Positions 27,344-35,265 of a stretch of DNA of 50,431 nucleotides are shown one piece after another. The stretch is from Campylobacter troglodytis (GTDB lineage Bacteria; Campylobacterota; Campylobacteria; Campylobacterales; Campylobacteraceae). The DNA is taken from contig NZ_QHLI01000015.1 in NCBI RefSeq assembly GCF_006864425.1, positions 1 through 50,431 of the forward strand. Direction: 5' to 3'. Position numbers and translations under genes: made by a program. The notes under the pieces were generated by a model. It did no database searches, was not told the origin of the DNA, and was given only the letters and a program-made list of their open reading frames with translations. The stretch's first letter is position 1, and every line of letters starts with the position of its first letter.

Positions 27344-28771
27344 TTAAAATTTAACATTATAAGTAAGCATCAAGCTATCACTTATGCTTTCATAGCCATT
27401 TAGGGCATTTTTGCTTGATGCACCGCCTATTGGTAAGCCTCTGTTTGTCCATTTATTTTGTATGCGGGTGTAGCTTAGCCTAAAAAATTGATTTCTATCT
27501 ATTTGGCTAATCACATACACATCATAGGCATGTCCTCTTGTAGCTCTTAAATTCAAGGGATCATTTATGCTAGATCTAGACATAGTATACCAATAACGAG
27601 AGCCATAGAAATACTCAGCACCTAGCTTGAAAAACTGAGAAAAATCATATCTTAAGCCTATGTGTCCAGCCCAAGCATTTTTTTCATTAAAGATCTTTTG
27701 AGTAGTGCCTGTATTTGTTAAACCTGTTTGTGTTTGTAGATAAATAGGTACATCCTTAGCATCAGATCCTTTCATATAGCTTATAGCACCAAAGTAGTTC
27801 AAGGGTAGATCAAAGATATTATAGGCTTCAAAATGAGCTGTGGTGGTATCTGTGGTGCCTAAATTACTAACTCCGTTTATGGCTAAGACACTATTTCCCC
27901 TAGTAGCCACAGCCACACGGTCAAAATAAACTGCTAGATCCTGCAAACGTACATAAGAAAGCATAAAGAGGTTGTTTGAAAGCCCTATGGAATCTAGTGG
28001 CAATTTACTTTCGGCTATGGCTATGTATAGATTTGAATCAGCCTTATCTCCCTTTGGAGCGCTCCAATCCCTTAAAATCCCAGAAGCCTCATCAAACTGA
28101 TAAACCTTGCCATAACCTCCCCTTAAAGCAAAATGCAAATTTGACAAAAAGCTTGGCTTGTAGGTTAAAATGGCAGCATCGCCTAATAAATTCACAGTTA
28201 ATGCTGGATAGGTACTTTGCCTTAGGGCATTGTTTCTAATATTAAAGCCAGGTCCTTCGGTTCCAGGTTGACGTCCTAGGGTTAAAACAAGCTCCTCACT
28301 AGCAAACAAATCCACATAAGCCCTTGTTACATAAAGCTGCTGTCCGCTTACTCTTGTGCTTCTTCCTGCTTCTATGTCTAGGGCGTGAGTATCATAGGTG
28401 GGATCCATCATACCCCAGTTCTTAGCCATAGACAGTCTTCCGTAGAATTTGGTGTAGTCGTTGATATTAGCTTGTATATTTAGGTTAAGCTCATTAGCCC
28501 ATTTATTGTGTTGCCAATAGGCTTTGTTATGATTTGCATAAGAGCCAAGTCCGTTATTTAAGGCTTGATTTCTTGGACCCTTTAAGGAGATCCTTTGTTC
28601 TCCTACTCCAACTGTAAATTCAAGCGAGAATTTAAGCTTGTCAAGCCCTGCTTGAAATTCATTCTCATCCATCCTATCTTCTAGCTCAGCCACTCTTTGC
28701 TCAATGCTTAAAGGTGCTGCTGCTAAAAAGCTTGCTAGTAGGCAAGTTGCTACTGTAAATTTAGTCTTCAT
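27344..28771 (-). CDS. DUF3373-like outer-membrane beta-barrel protein
   Basis: 475 residues. Signal peptide MKTKFTVATCLLASFLAAAP, a short coiled-coil (IEQRVAELEDRMDENEFQAG) typical of porins with a periplasmic trimerisation helix, then long alternating strands with LSMAKNWGM, VTRAYVDLFASEELVLTLGR, and a C-terminal SLMLTYNVKF ending in Phe. The layout (coiled-coil, L-x-F-S-L-EF strand, LxLGRQPG) is what I know from the DUF3373 family of Campylobacterota; the transported substrate is unknown. Head of the cluster barrel-small protein-MCP-DedA. Confidence 0.7.
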   Translation of the reverse strand: MKTKFTVATCLLASFLAAAPLSIEQRVAELEDRMDENEFQAGLDKLKFSLEFTVGVGEQRISLKGPRNQALNNGLGSYANHNKAYWQHNKWANELNLNIQANINDYTKFYGRLSMAKNWGMMDPTYDTHALDIEAGRSTRVSGQQLYVTRAYVDLFASEELVLTLGRQPGTEGPGFNIRNNALRQSTYPALTVNLLGDAAILTYKPSFLSNLHFALRGGYGKVYQFDEASGILRDWSAPKGDKADSNLYIAIAESKLPLDSIGLSNNLFMLSYVRLQDLAVYFDRVAVATRGNSVLAINGVSNLGTTDTTTAHFEAYNIFDLPLNYFGAISYMKGSDAKDVPIYLQTQTGLTNTGTTQKIFNEKNAWAGHIGLRYDFSQFFKLGAEYFYGSRYWYTMSRSSINDPLNLRATRGHAYDVYVISQIDRNQFFRLSYTRIQNKWTNRGLPIGGASSKNALNGYESISDSLMLTYNVKF

Positions 28772-28815
28772 TTTTCATCCTTTCCTTAGGCTAAATCGTC
28801 ATTTTTTAAATTAAA

Positions 28816-28836
28816 ATTATAACAAAAAAAAAAAAA
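28816..28836 (-). promoter_or_regulatory. extended -10 promoter with a T13 tract
   Basis: Reverse strand reads T13 (28836-28824) directly followed by G and the -10 hexamer context TGTTATAAT (28824-28816). The homopolymer occupies the spacer or -35 position, so length changes could tune expression of the barrel gene cluster. Confidence 0.55.
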
Positions 28837-29445
28837 ATAAAACTAAAATTAAGATAAAAATCTGCTCCTTTTCTAAAAAAGTATTTATTTTGTAATTTTT
28901 AGAAAAAAGCAAATTAAGAGGCTAAAATTCACGCCCTTTGTGTGAATTTTTTTGCTTTGTCGTTTTGAGGTGCTTTGTGTTGAATTTTATTTTGTCATTT
29001 TAAGATACTTTGCTTTGTTGGGCAGTTTCAAATTTTTTTAGGCTCTTTTTCAAAAAGTGTTGATTAAAGTATTGATTTTATACAAAATACCATATTTATC
29101 ATTCTAAGCCTATGCCAAGAATTCACGCATTTATGGAAAAATGCCTTGAATTTATAGCCTCTTCGCCCCAAGCTTAAAATAATAACTCAATACTTTTTTG
29201 TAAAAGAGCTTTTTTGCAAAAAAGATCTTCACTAAGTAACAACAAATAAATTGTTTTCTTTAAAATTCAAAGCCTATGAAAAAAATTAGCAAAAAAGGAT
29301 TTAAAATTCAAAGTCCTTGAAAAAAGTTAGCAAAAAAGGATTTCACAGTAAAAAGCCTTAAAAAAGCTTAAAAAATTTGCTACTTCGATTTTTTAAAAAA
29401 TCCCAAAAAATTTGCTATTTTCAGCTTTTAAAAAAGTCAAAAAAT
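28837..29445. other. intergenic region with repeats
   Basis: No gene. Contains dispersed repeat copy B (29097-29166) and a 41-bp tandem duplication (about 29262-29343: AAAATTCAAAG ... TTAGCAAAAAAGGATTT twice). Confidence 0.65.
29097..29166 (+). repeat. dispersed intergenic repeat, copy B
   Basis: ATCATTCTAAGCCTATGCCA, then AGAATTCACGCATTTATGG, then AAAAATGCCTTGAATTTATA and GCCTCTTCGCC. Aligned with copies A, C and D; the same frame is open (RIHAFMEKCLEFIASSPQA then stop). Confidence 0.75.
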
Positions 29446-30639
29446 TCACCATCTTAAAATAAACTCGCTGCCCTCGCCTGGTTTTGATCTACAACTAAGT
29501 TTTATCTTGTATTCCTCACAAATGCTTTTAACTAAACTTAAACCTATACCAAAGCCTCCTTGATCCTTATTAAAGCGAGCATAGCGATCAAAGATCTTGT
29601 TTAGATTTTTTTCCTCTATGCCGTAGCCACTGTCTTTGATACTTAGGGTGTTCTCATCAAGGCTAACTGTGATCTTTCCTTCTTTTTTGTTGTATTTTAT
29701 GGCATTGCTGATGAGATTATCAAGCATTTTATTTATCTTACTTTTATTTGCCATTAAGCTTGTCTCGCCTTTTAAATTCACAACTACACTTAGCTTTTTT
29801 TGCTCAAAAAAAAGCCTAAAATACTCCAATCTCTCAGCTACAAGCTCTTTGAGTATGATCTTTTCTTCTTCTTTTGAAACTGTGTTAGGAAAGGTGAAAA
29901 AGATTAGATCTGAGTAGGTTTGAGATAGGGTCTTTGAGGCAAGTTTCATTCTTGTAAATTTCGTTTTATCAATGCCTTCTTGATCTTCAAGCTGTTCTAT
30001 GCTAAGCAAAATAACACTTAGGGGGGTATTTATCTCGTGGGTGAAGTCTTTGATGAAAGAATTTAGCATTGAGATCTTATTAGCAAGGGGTTTTAAAGCT
30101 ATTTTAACAAGCAAATAGGCTATCAAGGCTATGGCAAAAAAGCTAAAAAGTGCGTAAAGTAGCACCCTTAAACGAATGAAAAAAAGCTCCTTACTTAGAT
30201 CCTCTCCTTGAATGATCGTTCTTAAAGCCCCCCCACTTCCTAGCTCCTCATCCTCATCTTTTCCAAGAAAAAAGGCTGAGCTTTTCATAATCCTTGTATA
30301 AAAGGCTACTCCCTTATAAATTTCTCTGCTTGTATCTAGCTTTGAAGGCAAAAAATCCAAGCTAGAACAAAGGGTTGAGTTTTTTTCATCTATGATGGCA
30401 AATTTTATGCTTGAAACCGAGCTTATATTATCACAAGCTTGATTTATGGGTGTATATTGAGAGTTTAATATGCTTAGAACTATTGTTCTGTGCTCATCTT
30501 TAAGCCTAGCCGTTTTTTCAAACAAAAGCTCATCATAAAGCTTATCATAATAGATCCAAAACAGTAAGGCTAAAAAAAGCCCTGTGGTGCTTAAATAAAG
30601 AACTAAGATCCACCTACTAACCCAACTAGCCTCTGACAT
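29446..30639 (-). CDS. dccS: sensor histidine kinase, DccS-like
   Basis: 397-residue membrane histidine kinase. Helices at about 9-30 and 155-178 bracket a periplasmic sensor of about 125 residues. DHp box DFTHEINTPLSVILLS with phospho-acceptor H201, N box LDNLISNAIKYNKKEG, G1 KDSGYGIEEKN, F and G2 boxes FGIGLSLVKSICEEY. Overlaps the response regulator by 14 nt. The arrangement kinase-regulator divergent from a hemerythrin is that of Cj1222c-Cj1223c-Cj1224 (DccRS) as I recall it. The symbol rests on that synteny plus family. Confidence 0.78.
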   Translation of the reverse strand: MSEASWVSRWILVLYLSTTGLFLALLFWIYYDKLYDELLFEKTARLKDEHRTIVLSILNSQYTPINQACDNISSVSSIKFAIIDEKNSTLCSSLDFLPSKLDTSREIYKGVAFYTRIMKSSAFFLGKDEDEELGSGGALRTIIQGEDLSKELFFIRLRVLLYALFSFFAIALIAYLLVKIALKPLANKISMLNSFIKDFTHEINTPLSVILLSIEQLEDQEGIDKTKFTRMKLASKTLSQTYSDLIFFTFPNTVSKEEEKIILKELVAERLEYFRLFFEQKKLSVVVNLKGETSLMANKSKINKMLDNLISNAIKYNKKEGKITVSLDENTLSIKDSGYGIEEKNLNKIFDRYARFNKDQGGFGIGLSLVKSICEEYKIKLSCRSKPGEGSEFILRW

Positions 30640-31297
30640 AGCAGTATCCTCTGCTCCTTTGATTAAGTATGGTGTCTTTTCCTAGAATCTTTCTTAAATT
30701 CTTTACATATACCCTTAAACTAAGCTCACTAGGCTCCTCATCATAGTCCCAAAGCTCATCAAAGATCCTTTGAGTGCTTATGAATTTATTTTTATTTTGT
30801 AAGAATAAAACAAGAAGCTTGATCTCCTTTTGAGGAAGGGTGATGGCGTTCTTATCTTTGTATAAAATTTGAGAATTTAAGGCAAATTTAAAGCCATTTC
30901 CAAGATCCTCAAAGTCCTCATTTTTGTGAGTAAAGGATCTTTTTAAGAGATTTTCAATCCTCAAAGAAAGCTCACTTAGCTCAAAGGGCTTTTTTATGTA
31001 ATCATCACAGCCCACCTCAAAGCCCTCTTTGAGATCATCTGTGGTATTTAGGGAGGTTAAAAAGATAGCAGGGGTGTTTTTACCACTTTGACGAAGCTCT
31101 TTAAGCAAGGAAAAGCCGTCTCCAAGTGGAAGCTTGACATCTAAAATCCAAAGATTAAAATTTTTTTCATAAGCTAGATCAAGTGCTGTTTTGGCATCAC
31201 TTGCTAAACTTAGCTCATAGCCTTGAGAAAGAAGATGCTCTTCTATGATCTCGCTTAAATTTATATCATCTTCAACCAAAAGAATTTTACTAGCCAT
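30626..31297 (-). CDS. dccR: OmpR/PhoB-type response regulator, DccR-like
   Basis: 223 residues: receiver domain with D10/D11 and phospho-acceptor D53 (WILDVKLPLGDGFSLL), the switch Thr in AIFLTSLN and Lys in DDYIKKPFELSEL, then a winged-helix DNA-binding domain (LPQKEIKLLVLFLQNKNKF ... LRVYVKNLRKIL ... RSRGYCYV). Located first in the dccRS pair. Promoter likely TGATAAAAT at 31391-31399. Confidence 0.8.
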   Translation of the reverse strand: MASKILLVEDDINLSEIIEEHLLSQGYELSLASDAKTALDLAYEKNFNLWILDVKLPLGDGFSLLKELRQSGKNTPAIFLTSLNTTDDLKEGFEVGCDDYIKKPFELSELSLRIENLLKRSFTHKNEDFEDLGNGFKFALNSQILYKDKNAITLPQKEIKLLVLFLQNKNKFISTQRIFDELWDYDEEPSELSLRVYVKNLRKILGKDTILNQRSRGYCYVRG

Positions 31298-31390
31298 TTT
31301 TTATCCTTTGAATTTTTATCTTTTTTAAACTGCTTTTAAAGGGTCTTTGAATTTAATTCTTTTTTAAAAATGCCTTTTAAAGAAAAATTT

Positions 31391-31399
31391 ATTTTATCA
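31391..31399 (-). promoter_or_regulatory. putative dccR promoter -10
   Basis: Reverse strand TGATAAAAT, about 95 nt upstream of the dccR ATG, in the divergent interval with the hemerythrin gene. Confidence 0.35.
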
Positions 31400-31517
31400 C
31401 ATAAGTTTACAGTTTTAAGTTAAAAAACCAAACAAGTTTTATGAACCAATAAGATTTTATTAAAAAAGGGCTAAATTTTTGTTATTTTATTATTAAAAAA
31501 TTCACAAGAATTTATAT

Positions 31518-31523
31518 TATAAT
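31518..31523 (+). promoter_or_regulatory. -10 box of the hemerythrin gene
   Basis: TATAAT within TTATATTATAATATC, 41 nt before the ATG at 31564. Two TTCAC motifs (31501, 31541) flank it. Confidence 0.5.
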
Positions 31524-31563
31524 ATCTTTTTTAAAATTCACTTTATAAAATTAGGGCTAAGAT

Positions 31564-32148
31564 ATGTTACCAAAATGGGATGATAGTTACAGCGTTCATA
31601 ATGCAAAGGTAGACGCTCAACACAAAGAGCTTTTTAGGCTTGCAGCTGAGATGGAAGCCATTTTTGATAGACCCACAAGCCGTGCAAAGGTAAAAGAGCT
31701 TTTAACAGGCTTTTTTAATTATATGAAAATTCATTTTGATGATGAGGAAAGGTATATGGAGGAAATAGGCTATCCAGATCTTGATCATCATAAAAAAGCA
31801 CACGGTGAGATCATTGCAAGTATGATTAGGCTTATAAAAAGTATCAAAACAACAAATGATCTCAAAGAAAGGCTTTACATAGTAGCCAAAAGCTGGCTTT
31901 TAGAGCATATTTTGTATGAGGATATGAAGGTTGCTAAGTTTAGAAATGAAGGGCTGCAAGGGGATGAGATCTTTGACTTTGAGGATTTTGGAGGCAAGGA
32001 TGAGGAGCTTGTGAGTTATTATTATACTTGCAAATGCATAGGAAAGATCCACGATCTGCCCCTTAAAATTCACAACAAGCTTCAAGAAGGTGGCAGCTTA
32101 CAATGCAAAAACTGCAAAACAAATATACAGTTTTATAAACTAAGTTAA
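31564..32148 (+). CDS. bacteriohemerythrin with a C-terminal cysteine motif
   Basis: Di-iron oxygen-binding protein. 194 residues. The four-helix domain carries the full ligand set: H20 (DAQHKELF), H57 and E61 (KIHFDDEERYM), H76 and H80 (DHHKKAHGE), H115 and D120 (LEHILYEDMK). After residue about 140 comes an extra region with C156-x-C158 and C181-x-x-C184 (TCKCIG ... LQCKNCKTN), a zinc-ribbon-like or redox site absent from single-domain hemerythrins. It resembles the longer C. jejuni hemerythrin (Cj1224 position, HerB), proposed to protect Fe-S enzymes from oxygen; here that role is inferred from family and synteny. Confidence 0.9.
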   Translation: MLPKWDDSYSVHNAKVDAQHKELFRLAAEMEAIFDRPTSRAKVKELLTGFFNYMKIHFDDEERYMEEIGYPDLDHHKKAHGEIIASMIRLIKSIKTTNDLKERLYIVAKSWLLEHILYEDMKVAKFRNEGLQGDEIFDFEDFGGKDEELVSYYYTCKCIGKIHDLPLKIHNKLQEGGSLQCKNCKTNIQFYKLS

Positions 32149-32189
32149 ATTGTGTTTTCAAAGCTCTGCGGTCTTTAAAAAACGCTTAA

Positions 32190-32207
32190 AGTGGGGGACA
32201 CCCCCGC
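32190..32207 (+). terminator. GC-rich hairpin after the hemerythrin gene
   Basis: GTGGGGG-ACA-CCCCCGC, about 43 nt past the stop. Strong stem in very AT-rich surroundings but no T tract, so factor-independent termination is uncertain. Confidence 0.45.
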
Positions 32208-32298
32208 AACGCCCTCATTAATGTAACAAATTTACACAGTTTTTTTAAGTAATTTTTCTTACATTTTCAATTTACACATTTTGTGATTTTTCTTAGGT

Positions 32299-32304
32299 TA
32301 TAAT
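32299..32304 (+). promoter_or_regulatory. -10 box of the first znuA gene
   Basis: TATAAT in TTAGGTTATAATTTC, 36 nt before the ATG. Upstream are two AATTTACACA repeats (about 32229 and 32270) that could be a regulator site; a Zur or Fur site cannot be claimed. Confidence 0.5.
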
Positions 32305-32340
32305 TTCAACGATTTAAAATTCCACCAAGAAGGATCCAAA

Positions 32341-33201
32341 ATGAAGTTATTTCTTACGCTCTCGCTTTTGCTTGTTGCGGCCTTTGCCAAGCCGCTTGTT
32401 TCTGTTAGCATACCTCCCACTAAGTATCTAGTGCAAAAGATCGCAGGTGATACAGTTGAGATCAATGTCATCATACCCTCAGGCACAGATGAACACAGCA
32501 TTGACTTTAAGCCAGCCACTATGAAGCAGCTTGAAAAAAGCGATCTTTACTTCACAGTTGGGCTTGAAATAGAAAAGGTTTTTGAGGATAAATTTAAAAA
32601 GATCTTCAAAAAAGTAACTGTTGTAGATACAGGCAAGGGTTTAAGAACCCTAGAAGATATGCACTCACACGACGATCACGGACATGGACACGGACATCAC
32701 GGACATGATGATCATGATGATGAAGAAAGCAAGGATCCTCACATTTGGTTTGATCCTGTTTTAGCTAAAGCACAAGCTGAGATAATAGCCAAGGCCTTAA
32801 TAGCAAAATACGCTAAAAACAAGGATCTTTATGAGGCAAATTTAGCCACGCTTCAAGCAGAGCTAGATACCCTTCACAAAGAGCTTACAAACACACTTAA
32901 AAAGGCAAAAAACAAGAAATTCATCATATATCATCCAAGCCTTGCTTATTTTGCTGCTAGATATAAGCTTACCCAGCTTACAGTTGAGATAGAGGGTAAG
33001 GAGCCAAAGGCAAAGGACTTAGAAAAGCTAATAAGCACAGCAAAGAAGGAAAAGATTAAGATCGTTCTAGTTCAAAAGGGCTTTTCTCAAGGAGCAGCAA
33101 AGACCCTTGCCGATGAGTTAAAGGCAAAGGTGCTTGAAATAGATAATTTAAATGAGAATTTTGGCGAGGAATTACTTAAGATCGCTAAAATTCTAAGCTA
33201 G
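32341..33201 (+). CDS. znuA: zinc-binding periplasmic protein ZnuA
   Basis: Cluster A-I metal-binding protein of a zinc ABC importer. 286 residues. Signal peptide MKLFLTLSLLLVAAFA. Expected ligands: H52 (DEHSID), H134 (DPHIWFDP), H198 (IIYHPSLAYF) and an acidic residue near 268 (EIDN). Between the lobes is a His/Asp-rich loop, residues 108-126 (HSHDDHGHGHGHHGHDDHD), the hallmark of ZnuA. Ribosome binding site AGAAGGATCC. It has its own terminator, so it is expressed apart from the following znuA-zinT gene. Confidence 0.95.
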   Translation: MKLFLTLSLLLVAAFAKPLVSVSIPPTKYLVQKIAGDTVEINVIIPSGTDEHSIDFKPATMKQLEKSDLYFTVGLEIEKVFEDKFKKIFKKVTVVDTGKGLRTLEDMHSHDDHGHGHGHHGHDDHDDEESKDPHIWFDPVLAKAQAEIIAKALIAKYAKNKDLYEANLATLQAELDTLHKELTNTLKKAKNKKFIIYHPSLAYFAARYKLTQLTVEIEGKEPKAKDLEKLISTAKKEKIKIVLVQKGFSQGAAKTLADELKAKVLEIDNLNENFGEELLKIAKILS

Positions 33202-33220
33202 AAATTTAGCAAAATACTTG

Positions 33221-33246
33221 GCCTTGCAAAGTTAAACTTGCAAGGC
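33221..33246 (+). terminator. znuA terminator
   Basis: Perfect 9-bp stem GCCTTGCAA / TTGCAAGGC with an 8-nt loop, followed by TTGGTTTATTT, 19 nt past the znuA stop. Confidence 0.65.
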
Positions 33247-33897
33247 TTGGTTTATTTGAGTTTTTAATAAACTGTTTTGATAGGCTATTTTTAAAGTATA
33301 ATGAGTTTAGAGAAAGTATCACAGTTGTCGCTTTGAAGCGACAAATAGAAGCATTTTAGCAAGTAAATGCTATAGCTTGAAAGCAGAGTATAAAAATTCA
33401 CGCAAGGATCTGAATTCTTTGACTTTCTTCGACTTTTTGTAAAGGGCTCAAAAAAACAAAGCGATACTTTTTTAAATAGCCCTTTGATAAGATTTTGTAT
33501 GAATTTTAGATATAAAAGTAGCCTTTATAAAACTATGAAATCTAAATTCAATCAGCCTGTAAATTTAGGCATCTTTAAAGTTGTTTCTTAAAGGTTTAAA
33601 TTCAAAGATCTTTAAAATGTTTTGTTTAAAGTCTAAATTTAAGAGGCTTTGAATTTAAACTGCTGTATGGCTGAATTTAAATTTAGCATTTATAAATTTT
33701 GCCAAGAATTTGTTTAAGCTTTAAGCTAAATTTAAGCCACTTTTTGTTTTAAAAGCAAAGTTTAAATTCAAAAGAAAGGCTTAAATTAATTAAGCCTTAA
33801 ATTCAAAAGAAAGGCTTAAATTCAACAAGATCTTAAATTGCAACAAAGTTTTGTTTATAAAAGCACAGTTTATTAAAAACTCACCAAAGGATCCAAG
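33247..33897. other. intergenic region between the two zinc-binding protein genes
   Basis: No gene. Contains TTAAATTCAAAAGAAAGGC twice (about 33769 and 33810), a diverged dispersed-repeat piece near 33390 (AAAAATTCACGCAAGG), and dense TTTAAATTCAAA motifs. Ribosome binding site of the next gene is AAAGGATCC. Confidence 0.55.
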
Positions 33898-35265
33898 ATG
33901 AAATTCCTACTTACTCTTAGCTTTTTGTTTGTGCTAGCCTTTTCTAAGCCCCTAGTCTTTGTTAGCATAGAGCCTCAAAAATACCTTGTGGAAAAAATAG
34001 CAAATGATACTGTTGAGATCAAGGTCCTCATAAGTGAAGATCTAGATGCACACAGTATTGATTTTAAGCCAGCTACTATGAAGCAGCTTGCAAAAAGTGA
34101 TCTTTATTTTATGCTTGGGCTTGAGTTTGAAAAGCCTATGCTTTATAAGTTTAAAAAGCTTTTAAAGAATTTAGAGCTTGTAGATACAAGAGAGGGCATA
34201 AAGCCTCTTTATACCACAGCCAGCGATCTTTATGAAGCTCACAGCCACGAAGGACACTCTCACAACCCACCTGCTGTCTTTAAAAAAGATCAAGTAAAAG
34301 ATAGGGCTTTAAGCGATTATGAGGGCGAGTTTAAAAGCGTATATCCTCTTTTAAAAAATGGCTCCTTGGATGAGGTCTTTTATTATAAGGCTTTAAATAC
34401 CGACAAAAGCGCCAAAGAGCTTAAGGATTATTATGAGCTTGGCTATAAAAGCGACATTGATAAGATCATCATTAAAGATGGCACTATGAGCTTTATAATA
34501 GGCAAGGAGAAATTCAGCGCAAACTATGCGTATAAGGGCTTTGAGTATTTTACATATAAAAGTGGCAAAAATGGGGTTCGCTACCAGTTTGAAAACACAG
34601 ATAAAAACTCAAAGGCTTTTAAATTCATCCAGTTTAGCGATCATAACATAGCACCTACAAAGACCTCTCACTTTCACCTCTTTTTTGGAAATGAAGGCTT
34701 TGAGAAACTTAATGAAGAGATGATAAATTGGCCTACCTTTTATCTAAGCTCTATCAAAAAGGCTGAGATCATTGAGGATCTAATAGCACATAGCGAGCTT
34801 GGAAATGATCCCCATATTTGGCTTGATCCCATCTTGCTTAAAGCCCAAGCAAACACTGTTGCAAAAGCCTTAATAGCAAAATATCCTCAAAACAAGGATC
34901 TTTATGAGACAAACTTAGCCACACTTCAAAACGAGCTAGACACCCTTCACAAAGAGCTTACAAACATACTAAAAAAGGCAAAAAGCAAGAAATTCATAAG
35001 CACTCATCTTGCTTATTTTGCCGCTCGTTATAAACTCATTCAAGTTCCTGTTGAGATTGAAGCTAAGAGATTAAGGGCAAGGGATATAAAGAATCTTAGT
35101 GAATTTGCAAGAAAAGAAAAGGCTCAAACCATCTTTGTTGGGACAGACTTTGATCAAAATATAGCCAAGCTCCTTGCTACTGAGTTTAAGATTATGCAGC
35201 TAGATTATCTAAGTGGGGATTATGCTAATACCCTAAGAGAAATAGCAAGAAAGATAGCCAAGTGA
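33898..35265 (+). CDS. ZnuA-ZinT hybrid zinc-binding protein (ZinT nested in ZnuA)
   Basis: 455 residues. Residues 1-113 are a ZnuA N-lobe (signal peptide MKFLLTLSFLFVLAFS, DAHSIDFKPATMKQL with H52). A short His loop follows (HSHEGHSH, 115-122). Residues about 130-297 are a complete ZinT/YodA domain: RALSDYEGEFKSVYPLL, ELKDYYELGYKSDIDKI, YKSGKNGVRYQFE, FSDHNIAPTKTSHFHLFFGN with the zinc ligands H249, H258, H260, and EEMINWPTFY. Residues 303-455 resume ZnuA (NDPHIWLDP with H306, ISTH H370, LDYLSGDY with D436). The ZnuA halves are very close to the preceding znuA, so this is a duplicate with an inserted domain. E. coli ZinT and ZnuA are separate partners; streptococcal AdcA has ZinT at its C-terminus. 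Overlaps the next gene by 4 nt. Confidence 0.93.
   Translation: MKFLLTLSFLFVLAFSKPLVFVSIEPQKYLVEKIANDTVEIKVLISEDLDAHSIDFKPATMKQLAKSDLYFMLGLEFEKPMLYKFKKLLKNLELVDTREGIKPLYTTASDLYEAHSHEGHSHNPPAVFKKDQVKDRALSDYEGEFKSVYPLLKNGSLDEVFYYKALNTDKSAKELKDYYELGYKSDIDKIIIKDGTMSFIIGKEKFSANYAYKGFEYFTYKSGKNGVRYQFENTDKNSKAFKFIQFSDHNIAPTKTSHFHLFFGNEGFEKLNEEMINWPTFYLSSIKKAEIIEDLIAHSELGNDPHIWLDPILLKAQANTVAKALIAKYPQNKDLYETNLATLQNELDTLHKELTNILKKAKSKKFISTHLAYFAARYKLIQVPVEIEAKRLRARDIKNLSEFARKEKAQTIFVGTDFDQNIAKLLATEFKIMQLDYLSGDYANTLREIARKIAK

Noticed and set aside
31501-31545. DccR-type operator made of TTCAC direct repeats before the hemerythrin gene
   Set aside because: Two TTCAC motifs are present but their spacing is about 35 nt, not the short spacing I recall for DccR sites, and TTCAC is very common background in this genome.
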